Assembly (NCBI RefSeq): GCF_014201735.1
Contig: NZ_JACHFE010000006.1
Span: 62,001-126,000 of the forward strand
Source of the DNA: Marinobacter oulmenensis
Lineage (GTDB): Bacteria; Pseudomonadota; Gammaproteobacteria; Pseudomonadales; Oleiphilaceae
Length of the DNA stretch: 64,000 nt
Direction: 5' to 3'
Part shown: positions 41,846 to 50,141 of the stretch, piece after piece
Numbering within the stretch: position 1 is the stretch's first letter
Layout: each line of letters opens with the position of its first letter
Program-made: the position numbers and the translations under genes
The notes under the pieces: generated by a model
The model's database searches: none
What the model saw: only the letters and a program-made list of their open reading frames with translations
What the model was told of the DNA's origin: nothing

Positions 41846-43269
41846 ACCGGTTCCCTTTCCCTTGGCAGGGTAACCACAACCTCCAGCCCGATCCCCTCCG
41901 GACCACTGTCCAGCCGGATATCGCCGCCCATGCCACGGATCAGCGTCCGGGCAATGGCCAGGCCCAGGCCAGCGCCGCCGGTGTCCCGGTTACGGGAATG
42001 CTCCAGCCTGTAGAACGGCTGGAATACCTGTTCCCGTTCGTTCGGGGGAATGCCGGGGCCACGGTCCACAATGCTGATGACCGCGTCAGAGCCAGTGGTC
42101 GCCAGGCTGACGCTGGCTTCATCGCCGTAATTCACGGCGTTCTCGATCAGGTTTCTGATGGCCCGTTTCACCGCTTCCGGCTGACCCTGCAGAACGCAGC
42201 GGGGGCTGTCGGTGAACGAAACCGCCAGTCCGGTTTCCTTGAGGTCGTCGCACAGGCTGTCCAGTAGGGTGGACAGGTCATAACGGCGATGCTGTTCGGT
42301 GGTGCTGCCGCGAATGAAGTCCAGCGTTGCTTCCGCCAGATGCTGCATGTCCTGGAGTGTTTCCAGTAGCCGGGTCCGATCCTCGCCCTCGGGCAGCATT
42401 TCCACCCGCAGGCGCATGGAGGTGATGGGCGTGCGCAGGTCGTGGGCCAGTGCGGCCAGCAGGCGTTCCCGGTCTTCCTGGGCACGGCTCACCTGGTGCT
42501 GCATCTGGTTGAACGCCCGGGTGACTTCACGGATGTCTTCCGGTCCCCGCTCCTCGAGAGCGACCTTCTCGCCACGGCCAAAGGCGTGAGCCGCCCGGCT
42601 CAGCTCATTCACCGGCCGCAGCAGGTGGCGGATGGCCAGCAGAAGCGTGACAACCAGCAGCAGCGCGGTAATCCCGACACTGGTCAGTGTGGCCTTCAGC
42701 CAGAGCCAGGACGGTGCCGGCGACTGTGCGCTGGCGTTGAACCACTGCCCCGATGAGAGGGCGAGCGAGGCACTGATCACCGGTGGGCAATTGCCTTCCC
42801 GGCGGTGTTCGTCTTTCTCGTGTTCATCATCCTCATCGTGGTCGTCATCGTGCCGGCGAGATTCGCCATGATCCTCTTCGTGTTCTTCCTCGCGGAAGGC
42901 CGAACAGTCGTGCCCCTCGCGTTCCAGCCGGGTACGGACATGGTCGGTCTCAAGGCCGGCCGATCGGGCCAGTTGACGCCGGATGAAAACGTCCCGGCTG
43001 TGGTCGAGCAGCGGTTCCGGGTCGACGCTCAGGCGCAGGGTCGGGCTGGACAGAGCCCGGAGCACCTGAGGACGGCGTTCCTCGGGCGTGGTGTCGAGCA
43101 GGGTATAGGCATCGGCCACCCTTTGCAGAACATGCTCCAGGCTGGCGGAGCGTAGCGCTCCCTGGCGCTCATCGGCCAGAATCCAGATGGTGATAGCCTG
43201 GGCAATTACCAGCACAACCACCAGAAGGAAGGCGAGTTGCCCGGCAGTGCGTCTGGGCATAAGGGTCAT
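41833..43269 (-). CDS. Sensor histidine kinase with His/Asp/Glu-rich periplasmic loop
   Basis: A 478-residue transmembrane sensor of a two-component system. Helix near 9-32, periplasmic domain to about 175, second helix near 180-200, HAMP near 200-255, His kinase A with HDLRTPITSM (His near 276), and ATPase domain with NLIENAVNYG, DRGPGIP and GGAGLGLAIART. Residues about 124-158 of the periplasmic domain are a stretch of His, Asp and Glu (HEEDHGESRRHDDDHDEDD and beyond), which is uncommon and suggests metal binding. Its start overlaps the response regulator gene by 4 bases. Probable ligand is a divalent metal, by inference from the loop. Confidence 0.88.
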   Translation of the reverse strand: MTLMPRRTAGQLAFLLVVVLVIAQAITIWILADERQGALRSASLEHVLQRVADAYTLLDTTPEERRPQVLRALSSPTLRLSVDPEPLLDHSRDVFIRRQLARSAGLETDHVRTRLEREGHDCSAFREEEHEEDHGESRRHDDDHDEDDEHEKDEHRREGNCPPVISASLALSSGQWFNASAQSPAPSWLWLKATLTSVGITALLLVVTLLLAIRHLLRPVNELSRAAHAFGRGEKVALEERGPEDIREVTRAFNQMQHQVSRAQEDRERLLAALAHDLRTPITSMRLRVEMLPEGEDRTRLLETLQDMQHLAEATLDFIRGSTTEQHRRYDLSTLLDSLCDDLKETGLAVSFTDSPRCVLQGQPEAVKRAIRNLIENAVNYGDEASVSLATTGSDAVISIVDRGPGIPPNEREQVFQPFYRLEHSRNRDTGGAGLGLAIARTLIRGMGGDIRLDSGPEGIGLEVVVTLPREREPVQPK

Positions 43270-44003
43270 TCCGCTGCCCCTTCCACGTCAGCGATCCACT
43301 GGTAACCGCCGCCCCAGATCGTCTTGATCAGGCGTGGGTGGCGGGCGTCCGGATCCATCTTCCGGCGCAGGCGGCTGACGTGGTTGTCGATGCTGCGGTC
43401 GAAGGCGTCGGCCTCCCGGCCCCGGGTCAGGTCCATAAGCTGGTCCCGGGACAGCACTCGCCCGGCGTGTTCCAGGAAGGCCAGCAACAGGCGGTATTCC
43501 GCGGTACTCAGCGACACTTCCACGCCCTCTGGGTCGGTCAACTGGTGGCGATCCACATCCAGTGTCCAGCCATCAAAACGCAGGTTGCGTCCGGCCATGG
43601 GCGCACGCTGGGGCGGCAGGGCGCTTGCGCGGCGAAGCACCGCCTTGATCCGGGCCAGCAGCTCCCGGGGGTTGAAGGGTTTGGTGAGGTAGTCATCGGC
43701 GCCCATTTCCAGGCCGATGATGCGGTCGGTTTCCTCGCTCATGGCGGTCAGCAGGATAACGGGCAGTTCGGTGTGCTCGCGCAGGTAACGGCACAACGTG
43801 AGCCCGTCGTCTCCCGGCATCATGATATCCAGCACCACCAGGTCCACAGCGTGGTCTCTGAGCTGGCGTTTCATGGTAACGCCGCCCTCGGCCAGCAGGG
43901 TGCGTATGCCGTGCTCCTGCAGGTAACGGCTGACCAGGTCGCGGATATCACGGTGGTCGTCGACCACCAGGACTGTCGGTGACTCGCTCACGAATGTCTC
44001 CAT
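43266..44003 (-). CDS. OmpR-family response regulator
   Basis: A 245-residue regulator. Receiver domain about 10-120 with the phosphorylation Asp in LVVLDIMMPGDDG (near 57), the acidic pair DDHRD, and Lys in YLTKPFNP. A trans_reg_C winged helix covers about 140-238 (FDRSIDNHVSRLRRKM). ATG at 44003 has a weak ribosome site; GTG four codons later has GGAGA 5 bases before it and could be the real start. It is coupled to the kinase gene by a 4-base overlap. It is divergent from a small periplasmic protein whose promoter carries tandem repeats that may be its operators. Confidence 0.9.
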   Translation of the reverse strand: METFVSESPTVLVVDDHRDIRDLVSRYLQEHGIRTLLAEGGVTMKRQLRDHAVDLVVLDIMMPGDDGLTLCRYLREHTELPVILLTAMSEETDRIIGLEMGADDYLTKPFNPRELLARIKAVLRRASALPPQRAPMAGRNLRFDGWTLDVDRHQLTDPEGVEVSLSTAEYRLLLAFLEHAGRVLSRDQLMDLTRGREADAFDRSIDNHVSRLRRKMDPDARHPRLIKTIWGGGYQWIADVEGAAE

Positions 44004-44092
44004 GGATCATTGATGGACCTGATTATAGAGAAGCCGGGGCCGCTCTTGGGAGCGAGGTTGTCAAAAAGCATCCCGATGGGCGTGCCTGCGAC

Positions 44093-44156
44093 ATTTTGCG
44101 ACAAAACCGACCCGGTATCGGGACAATTTTGCGACGTTTGCCTGCTCCAATAATCA
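44093..44156 (+). promoter_or_regulatory. Promoter with tandem response-regulator-like repeats
   Basis: ATTTTGCGAC occurs at 44093-44102 and again at 44126-44135, a 33-base spacing, about three helical turns. The second copy overlaps TTGCGA (44129-44134), the -35 of a likely promoter with TAATCA (44151-44156) as -10 and a 16-base spacer. Repeats overlapping -35 are the pattern of OmpR/PhoB-type activation, which fits the adjacent response regulator gene. Confidence 0.55.
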
Positions 44157-44216
44157 TCGACGAACGACACCCCTCTCATCGGTCGTCAGCCATTGTGTTT
44201 AACAAGGAGTTCGATC

Positions 44217-44564
44217 ATGAAGAAGACGACAACCGTTGCCGCGCTTTCTGCTGCCGCTCTGCTGGCCAGCGCTCCGCTGGTGGTGTCTGCCAGCGACAAT
44301 TACCGGGAAGCTGGTGAACGCTACGAGCATCGCAGCGACCGCCTGATGGCCAAATCCGACCTGAAACAGTACAGCAGCGACGAACTGCGCATCATGGCCT
44401 ACGGCCAGGCGCTTCGCCGGTACGGTCCGGGCGTTGAGGTGACCGTGGATGAAACACCCGACGGCACCTATCGGGTGCAGCTTCGGGATGCCGAGCAGAA
44501 CCTGATGCGGGAACAGGAGTTCAACCGCTATGGGGCACCTGTGCGTGGTGGCCGGCACGACTGA
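44217..44564 (+). CDS. Small periplasmic protein, PepSY-like
   Basis: A 115-residue exported protein with signal peptide (1-26, ending in VSASD). The mature part has a charged helical N-terminus (YREAGERYEHRSDRLMAK), then a beta pattern EVTVDETPDGTYRVQLRDAEQN that resembles PepSY-type domains, but similarity is not decisive. AAGGAG is upstream of ATG 44217. It precedes a cytochrome b561 gene by 60 bases, and both probably form the target operon of the divergent two-component system. The molecular function is unknown. Confidence 0.7.
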   Translation: MKKTTTVAALSAAALLASAPLVVSASDNYREAGERYEHRSDRLMAKSDLKQYSSDELRIMAYGQALRRYGPGVEVTVDETPDGTYRVQLRDAEQNLMREQEFNRYGAPVRGGRHD

Positions 44565-44624
44565 GCGTAGCCTGCATCCCCGGGGCCCGACAGGCCCCGG
44601 CCAGGGAACTCAAGGAGATGTGTG

Positions 44625-45149
44625 ATGACAATGTTGGACTCTGAAAACCGCTATGGGGTTGTTTCCCGTGGGCTGCACTGGGTCATGGCGATTCTGCTGC
44701 TGGTCATGCTCAGTACCGAGGTCTGGTTCGAGGGACTGGAGCACCAGGTTCGCGAGGCCGATCTGATGGTCTGGCATCAGACCCTTGGCCTTATTATCTT
44801 TGCCCTGGTGCTGTTCCGCGCCCTGTGGCGCTGGCTGAACCGGTCCCGCCTGGCGCCGCCGGCCCACTGGGCCACCATGGCCAGACTGGGACATATCGCG
44901 CTCTATGCACTGATGATTCTGATGCCATTATCCGGCGTTGCCACCTCCCTCGGGGAGGGCGATCCGGTCAGTTTCTTCGGCCTGATGGTGTTTGCGCCCG
45001 GGCCTGAAATCGAACTTCTGGAAGAGGTCGGCGAAGACCTGCACGAGGTTCTGGCCAATGTGCTCTGGGTGATGATTGGTGTGCATGTGGCGGCGGCCCT
45101 TGTTCACCAGCTGTGGTTGGGGGACCGCCTGATGAAGCGGATGGCCTGA
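44625..45149 (+). CDS. Cytochrome b561 family protein
   Basis: A 174-residue inner-membrane di-haem b cytochrome with four helices (about 15-35, 50-70, 88-110, 140-162). Conserved histidines lie in RGLHWVMA, HQTLGL, LGHIALYAL and GVHVAAALVHQ. These proteins pass electrons between quinone or periplasmic partners. ATG at 44625 has AAGGAG 7 bases upstream. It is downstream of the PepSY-like gene and probably in the same operon, under the divergent two-component system. The physiological electron donor or acceptor is not evident. Confidence 0.87.
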   Translation: MTMLDSENRYGVVSRGLHWVMAILLLVMLSTEVWFEGLEHQVREADLMVWHQTLGLIIFALVLFRALWRWLNRSRLAPPAHWATMARLGHIALYALMILMPLSGVATSLGEGDPVSFFGLMVFAPGPEIELLEEVGEDLHEVLANVLWVMIGVHVAAALVHQLWLGDRLMKRMA

Positions 45150-45155
45150 GCGAAC

Positions 45156-45179
45156 GCCCGGCCCTGCACGGGGCCGGGC
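45156..45179. terminator. Terminator-like hairpin between cytochrome b561 and a membrane protein gene
   Basis: GCCCGGCCC (45156-45164) pairs with GGGCCGGGC (45171-45179) around a 6-base loop, 7 bases after the cytochrome stop, between convergent genes. No T-tract is visible. Confidence 0.55.
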
Positions 45180-45189
45180 AATCTTCCCG

Positions 45190-45849
45190 TCAGTGCCGGA
45201 AAAACCGGGGATTGCGGGAGACAAACGCATCAATCCAGCGTTCAAGGAACGACTGCCTGCCCGGATGTTTGAGGTAACGCCAGCCTAGAAACGACACTAC
45301 GAAGGCGCCGATACCATCGACGATCAGGTCCCACATGGTATCGGTGAGGCCGGAAGGGTCGCCCAGCATGGGCTTCTGCATGTTCATCCCGAACACCGAA
45401 TCCATGGTGAACTCGAAAATCTCCCAGAGCGCCCCGACACCGAGCGCAAACAGAAAGGCAAAGAAGGCCACAAAGCCGGGCTTCATGTGCAGCTGGATCT
45501 TCTCGGTTTCGTTCATGATGTGCACCAGCAGGAAACCGAAGATCCCCAGCAGGAAGCCGGAAGTGGTATGCAGGGCCATATCCCACCACCAGAAACGGGT
45601 GTAGTAATCCCGGATCTCTCCAAGGAAAAGCGAAGCAAACACAAAGCCAATGGCTGCCAGCTGGAGTTCCGGCGGGATATGGATCCGGAAGCGGCGCTCG
45701 AACACAACCGGCATGAAGGTGATCAGAATGATCATGCCGGTCAGAAAGGCGGTAAACCAGCGCTGACCCCAGAGCGCGAAGGCGGCCTCTGCCATCAGGA
45801 TCAGTTGCAGCAGTGCGGTGATTCTCTGGTGTGTAATCCGGATTCGCAT
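45190..45849 (-). CDS. Multi-span membrane protein (DUF2238/YjdF-like)
   Basis: A 219-residue inner-membrane protein with about six helices and family-like motifs WWWDMALHTTSGFLLG and GALWEIFEFTMDSVFG (the latter near 145), followed by DTMWDLIVDGIGAFVVSFLG. These fit the YjdF/DUF2238 group of unknown function. Its ATG at 45849 is short of a strong ribosome site, but the open frame and motifs are convincing. It converges with cytochrome b561. Function unknown. Confidence 0.82.
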   Translation of the reverse strand: MRIRITHQRITALLQLILMAEAAFALWGQRWFTAFLTGMIILITFMPVVFERRFRIHIPPELQLAAIGFVFASLFLGEIRDYYTRFWWWDMALHTTSGFLLGIFGFLLVHIMNETEKIQLHMKPGFVAFFAFLFALGVGALWEIFEFTMDSVFGMNMQKPMLGDPSGLTDTMWDLIVDGIGAFVVSFLGWRYLKHPGRQSFLERWIDAFVSRNPRFFRH

Positions 45850-45926
45850 GATGGGGTTTCCTGGCTCGACAGATCAGACCCTAACATATTGCCATTGCCC
45901 GCCGTGGCGTATACAAACCACAACCG

Positions 45927-46799
45927 TTACTCCGGGCCGCCAAACAGCCCCAGCTGGGGCTCGGGTTCCAGTTTCAGGGCAGGTGCATGCGGCAGGTATT
46001 CGGCCAGCATGGCACTCCATAGTGCCGCCAGGGACAGGGCGTGGCTGTTGTCCGGCATGTGCATGAACACGAACGGGCGCCGTCCTTCCCGGACCCAGTC
46101 ACTGACCCGTTGCAGCCAGGGCTGCAGGAAACGGCGATTGGTTTCCAGGTCCGGATGACCAATGTAACGGACCACCGGTTCGGGCTCTTCAGCCGGCAGG
46201 ATGTGAACCGGCACCCGCGGCTTTTTGCGCTGTGCGTCCCGGGTGATGTCATTGTCCGGAGCCGCGCTGAACAGGGCCCGGCTGTCCAGGCAGACCCGGG
46301 CGATTCCCCGCTCCCGCAAGCCACGGTTCAGGGCGCGCTCCGCCTCGCCTTTCTCGAAGAATGACGGGTGCCGGAATTCCACCGTGCAGGTTAACGGGGC
46401 GGGCAGGGCGTCGGTGAAACGCCAGAGATTCTCCAGGTGCTCGGGGCCGAATGCTGCCGGTAACTGAAGCAGGAAGGGCCCCAGGACATCCTCCAGGGGC
46501 GCCACGGTTTCCAGGAAATCGGTTATCTCGGAGGCCGGCCCGGCAAGCAGTTGCTCATGACTGATTCGCTGGGGAAATTTCAGCAGGAAGCGGAAATCAT
46601 CCGGGACCTGCTGGCGCCACTGGGCACACTGGGCCTGGGTGGGTGTGGCGTAAAAGGTGGTATTGCCCTCCACGCAGTTGAACAGCCGGCTGTACCGGGC
46701 CAAAGGGCTGGAAGCCGGCGGCAGCTGGCGATTCCAGGCCGGGTCCTGCCACTGGGGGCAGCCGAGGTAATAGGGCAGCGGGGTAACGCGCTCGTGCAT
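45927..46799 (-). CDS. DUF72 family protein (YecE-like)
   Basis: A 290-residue protein with the DUF72 fold, related to TIM barrels. The N-terminal LGCPQWQDPAW, then YSRLFNCVEGNTTFYATPT near residue 40, FLLKFPQRISHE, LPAAFGPEHLENL, and VEFRHPSFF near 145 are typical family signatures. Function is not established. It is divergent from the crotonase gene; a strong inverted repeat (46839-46870) lies between them and may regulate one or both. Confidence 0.88.
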   Translation of the reverse strand: MHERVTPLPYYLGCPQWQDPAWNRQLPPASSPLARYSRLFNCVEGNTTFYATPTQAQCAQWRQQVPDDFRFLLKFPQRISHEQLLAGPASEITDFLETVAPLEDVLGPFLLQLPAAFGPEHLENLWRFTDALPAPLTCTVEFRHPSFFEKGEAERALNRGLRERGIARVCLDSRALFSAAPDNDITRDAQRKKPRVPVHILPAEEPEPVVRYIGHPDLETNRRFLQPWLQRVSDWVREGRRPFVFMHMPDNSHALSLAALWSAMLAEYLPHAPALKLEPEPQLGLFGGPE

Positions 46800-46838
46800 G
46801 GTCCTGCCGTTGGTCTTGAAAAGGTTAAACTAACGCAT

Positions 46839-46870
46839 TTCCGGTCAAAACAGTACAGCCTGGACCGGAA
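46839..46870. promoter_or_regulatory. Inverted repeat in the DUF72/crotonase divergent region
   Basis: TTCCGGTC (46839-46846) and GACCGGAA (46863-46870) form a perfect 8-base inverted repeat with a 16-base spacer, in the 170-base gap. It may be an operator or a transcript hairpin. AGTAAACAAACACTCACTTTA further right (starting near 46925) resembles fatty-acid regulator sites by composition only. Confidence 0.4.
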
Positions 46871-46969
46871 TCGCGCATACGGGATTGCAACTGATGGCGA
46901 GGTCACAGACAATTCCTTCAGAATAAGTAAACAAACACTCACTTTATCTGTGCAAGAGAGGACATTCCG

Positions 46970-47668
46970 GTGACTGATCCCGTAAGTTACGAACTGATCG
47001 ATGGCGTTGCCACGATTACCATCAACAACGGCAAAGCCAATGCCCTGAGCCACGACGTGTTTGAATCGCTGAATGCCGCTCTGGATAAAGCCGAACAGGA
47101 CAAGGCCATTGTCATCCTGACCGGCCAGCCAGGCATGTTTTCCGGGGGCTACGATCTCAAGGAAATGCAGAAGGGACCGAAGGAAGCCATGGCGCTGGTG
47201 AAGGTCGGCTCCTCCCTGGCCCGCCGGCTGTCGGCGTTTCCGCTGCCGGTAATTGGAGCCTGCAGTGGCCACGCCATTGCCAAGGGTGCGTTCATTCTGT
47301 TGTCCGTGGATTACCGGATCGGTGTGCAGGGCAGCTTCAAGCTGGGCCTGAACGAAGTGGCCATTGGCATGACCATGCACCACGCCGGCATTGAGATTGC
47401 CCGGCACCGCCTGGCGCCGTCCTATTTCTACCGTTCGGTGGTGAACGCGGAGATTTTCAATCCGGAAGGTGCGGTTTCCGCCGGTTTCCTGGATGAAACC
47501 GTGGCACCGGAGCAGTTGCTTGATCGTGCCCGGGCCGTGGCCTCACAGTTCGGCCAGTTGAACCTGCGGGCGCACAAACAGACCAAGCTGAAAGCGAAGG
47601 CCGAGTACCTGGCGTTGCTGGATCGCTGCATTGAGCAGGATGCCGAACAACTCGGCCTGGGCGGCTGA
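46970..47668 (+). CDS. Crotonase-fold enoyl-CoA hydratase/isomerase family protein
   Basis: A 232-residue cytoplasmic protein. The oxyanion-hole pieces are GMFSGGYDLKEM (about 62) and ACSGHAIAKGAFI (about 105). One acidic residue at the NEVAIG motif (near 128) matches the first catalytic Glu, but the place of the second classical Glu reads HHAGIEIARHR, so hydratase activity is not certain; isomerase or other crotonase chemistry is possible. GTG at 46970 has AGAGAGG upstream. It is monocistronic and divergent from the DUF72 gene. Roles of relatives are in fatty acid or branched-chain catabolism. Confidence 0.85.
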   Translation: MTDPVSYELIDGVATITINNGKANALSHDVFESLNAALDKAEQDKAIVILTGQPGMFSGGYDLKEMQKGPKEAMALVKVGSSLARRLSAFPLPVIGACSGHAIAKGAFILLSVDYRIGVQGSFKLGLNEVAIGMTMHHAGIEIARHRLAPSYFYRSVVNAEIFNPEGAVSAGFLDETVAPEQLLDRARAVASQFGQLNLRAHKQTKLKAKAEYLALLDRCIEQDAEQLGLGG

Positions 47669-47676
47669 GCCCTGAA

Positions 47677-47717
47677 CCGCCGGGTATCAGAGGGGCGAGA
47701 CTCTCGATTCCCGGCGG
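47677..47717. terminator. Long hairpin after the crotonase gene
   Basis: CCGCCGGG (47677-47684) pairs with CCCGGCGG (47710-47717). The interior includes GAGACTCTC symmetry. It begins 9 bases after the crotonase stop, with no T-tract, and 73 bases before efpL. Confidence 0.5.
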
Positions 47718-47790
47718 GAGTCATGGTATACCAGCGCTCCTATCTCCAGAGTGATTCAGACACTCCCCAACTTTTCAGGAAGCGGATGCC

Positions 47791-48357
47791 ATGCCAAAAG
47801 CGAGCGACATCAAGAAGAACCAGGCGGTCGAGTACGAGGGCCGTGTCTATTTCGTCAAGGACATCGAACGTTCCGTGCCCCAGGGCCGGGCCGGCGGCAG
47901 CCTATACCGCATGCGGATGTACGATGTGGTGACCAACCAGAAGCTGGACCATACCTTCAGGGATTCCGACATGCTCAACCAGGCCGACCTCGTGCGTCGG
48001 CCTGCCACCTTCTCCTACAGCGACGGTGACGAGTACTTTTTCATGGACTCGGAGGATTTCAGCCAGTACCTGCTGAACCGGGAGGCCATTGAAGACGAGT
48101 TGCTGTTTATCAACGAGGATACCGAAGGCCTGATGGTCATTCTGGTCAGCGACAGCCCGGTGGGACTGGACCTGCCACCCACGGTGGAGCTGACCATTGA
48201 GGAAACCGATCCGTCAATCAAGGGTGGCTCGGCGACGGCGCGCACCAAACCGGCGCGGCTGACCACCGGCTTGGTCGTCCAGGTGCCGGAGCATATTTCC
48301 ACCGGTGATCGCATCAAGATCAACGTGGAAGAGCGCCGTTTCCTCAGTCGCGCCTGA
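47791..48357 (+). CDS. yeiP: Elongation factor P-like protein EfpL (YeiP)
   Basis: A 188-residue EF-P paralogue that helps ribosomes through difficult proline and related motifs. It has the three-domain layout: a KOW-like N-terminal domain (1-65), a middle OB domain ([17 protein letters not shown] near 72), and a C-terminal domain ending [13 protein letters not shown]. The tip loop [12 protein letters not shown] (about 28-39) is the longer EfpL type rather than the modified Lys/Arg loop of true EF-P. It is followed 94 bases later by a lactate/malate dehydrogenase-family gene in the same direction. Confidence 0.9.
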   Translation: MPKASDIKKNQAVEYEGRVYFVKDIERSVPQGRAGGSLYRMRMYDVVTNQKLDHTFRDSDMLNQADLVRRPATFSYSDGDEYFFMDSEDFSQYLLNREAIEDELLFINEDTEGLMVILVSDSPVGLDLPPTVELTIEETDPSIKGGSATARTKPARLTTGLVVQVPEHISTGDRIKINVEERRFLSRA

Positions 48358-48451
48358 TCTGCCGGCAACGGCACGATTACTGCAGGTTGATCGGTGTCAT
48401 GGCAAGTCATCGCCCGCCGGCCAACGGGTCGGCGGATAAACAGGAGAGACT

Positions 48452-49369
48452 ATGAAAGTATCCGTCATCGGCACCGGCCACGTTGGCTCCACCCTGGCAT
48501 TCGTGCTGACGCTCAAGAATCTGGTCAAGGAACTGGTGCTGGTCGGACGCACCCGGGAGTCAGCCCTGGGCGACGTGCTGGACCTTCGCCATAGCCAGTT
48601 GTTCGTTAATGCCCCGGCCCAGGTCACCGCTGGCACCGTTGCCGATACTGCCGGCTCCGATATCATCGCCATGTGTGCGTCGGTACCGACGCCCCGGAAC
48701 ATGAACAGTCGTCTGGAGCTGGCCCGTGGCAATGTCCAACTGATGAAGGAACTGATGCCTGAGTTGGCCCGCCTGTCACCGGACTGCAAGGTGGTCATGG
48801 TGTCCAACCCGGTGGATGTACTGGTGCACTACGCCCTGGAATACACCGATCTGCGGCCCAATCAGGTGGTGGGTACCGGTACCCTGGTTGATTCCTCGCG
48901 CTTCCGCCAGCTGCTTGCCGAGGAGTTGCGCATCCACTCCGGTGATATTCGCGCGTACATGCTCGGTGAGCACGGGGACAGCCAGTTTCCGGCGATGAGC
49001 TGCGCCGGGGCTGGCGGCGAGCCGCTGGACCCGACGCCGGCGCGCTACGCCCTGGCGGAAAAAGCCTCCCGGGCGGGGTTTGAGGTGTTCAAACACAAGG
49101 GCATGACCAACTACGCCGTCGCCCTGGCGGCCGCCGAGATCATCGAATGCATTATCAAGGATGCCAAGCACACTTTGCCGGTCAGCCTGCGGGTGGATGG
49201 TTTCCTGGGCGTAAGTGATGTCTGCCTGAGCCTGCCAGCGGTCGTCGGCGGCAACGGTATTGAACGGGTTCTGCACCCGAAGCTGAATGAGCAGGAGCAG
49301 GAAGCGTTTCTGCACAGTGCCAGCGTGGTGCGGGAAGTCATCGCCTCTGCGGGTGAAAACGGGGGCTGA
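48452..49369 (+). CDS. L-lactate/malate dehydrogenase family protein
   Basis: A 305-residue NAD-dependent 2-hydroxyacid dehydrogenase. The nucleotide motif is GTGHVGS (7-13), and MVSNPVDV and the catalytic His in LGEHGDSQFP (near 175) are intact. The loop that sets specificity reads CASVPTPRNMNSRLEL, with neither the usual Gln of lactate nor the clear Arg of malate dehydrogenases at the discriminating place, so the substrate cannot be assigned. ATG at 48452 has AGGAGA upstream. It converges with the spermidine synthase-like gene with only 4 bases between. Confidence 0.83.
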   Translation: MKVSVIGTGHVGSTLAFVLTLKNLVKELVLVGRTRESALGDVLDLRHSQLFVNAPAQVTAGTVADTAGSDIIAMCASVPTPRNMNSRLELARGNVQLMKELMPELARLSPDCKVVMVSNPVDVLVHYALEYTDLRPNQVVGTGTLVDSSRFRQLLAEELRIHSGDIRAYMLGEHGDSQFPAMSCAGAGGEPLDPTPARYALAEKASRAGFEVFKHKGMTNYAVALAAAEIIECIIKDAKHTLPVSLRVDGFLGVSDVCLSLPAVVGGNGIERVLHPKLNEQEQEAFLHSASVVREVIASAGENGG

Positions 49370-49373
49370 AGCT

Positions 49374-50141
49374 TCAGCCTTCGACCAGCGTTAGTTTCTT
49401 CATCAGCTTGCGCCAGCCCACCGGCAGCTGCTGTTCCAGCTCCTTTAGGTAGGGAACGTCCAGAGGCCAGGGATAGAAGGGCTGGCGACATCCATAAATC
49501 ACCGTGTTGTTGCTGCGACTGCGGAAATACAGCAGGCAGGGGAACTGGCGTACCAGTTCCCGGAACAGGCTGCCGCTCTCATCCGGCACCTTGTGATAGT
49601 TCAGTATCAACCAGCCATCGTCGGTCAGCGCCCGGCAGCAGTGCTTGATAAAGCGCCGCTGGGCCTGAGTCGGGCTCATCCGGTTGGCGCTGTATAGGTC
49701 GGTGAAGATCATGTCGGTGCTGCCCGGGGGCAGGTTTGCCACCGTGTCGGCGGCGTCGTCCACGGTGATACTCAGGCGTGGGTCGTCCGGCAAGCCGAAC
49801 CACTGCCTTGCGACATTCACCACTTTTTCCCGCAGTTCCACCACGTGAACCTGGCAGTCCGGAAACAGCCGGTACAGGCCGTGGGCCAGCGCGCCGCCGC
49901 CCAGACCGAGAACGGTGACATGCCCCGGCGTGGCAAAAGCCGCGGGCAGGAGCATGGCCCGGCTGTATTCGTGGACCGGCAGGTGTGGGGCGGCTAGGGC
50001 GATTTTGCTCTGCTCAAAGATGGAATCGAAGCTGAGCATCCGGTGCTTGCGGTCCTCCAGCACCAGAATGTTGCCGAAACCGTCCCTTTCCAGATGAACG
50101 ATATCGCCGTTGATGCCCGGTCGGTTGACGATGCTGCCCAT
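49374..50141 (-). CDS. Spermidine synthase-like methyltransferase-fold protein
   Basis: A 255-residue class I SAM-type fold protein resembling the C-terminal parts of spermidine synthases: VTVLGLGGGALAHGLYRL (near 76), CQVHVVELREKVVNVA (near 95), and DMIFTDLYSANRMSPTQAQRRF (near 142). The usual aminopropyltransferase GGG(E/D)G motif is changed to GGGAL, so polyamine synthesis is doubtful; other bacteria carry such proteins as unknown SAM-binding enzymes. ATG at 50141 overlaps the lytic transglycosylase stop by one base, so the two are co-transcribed. Confidence 0.8.
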   Translation of the reverse strand: MGSIVNRPGINGDIVHLERDGFGNILVLEDRKHRMLSFDSIFEQSKIALAAPHLPVHEYSRAMLLPAAFATPGHVTVLGLGGGALAHGLYRLFPDCQVHVVELREKVVNVARQWFGLPDDPRLSITVDDAADTVANLPPGSTDMIFTDLYSANRMSPTQAQRRFIKHCCRALTDDGWLILNYHKVPDESGSLFRELVRQFPCLLYFRSRSNNTVIYGCRQPFYPWPLDVPYLKELEQQLPVGWRKLMKKLTLVEG

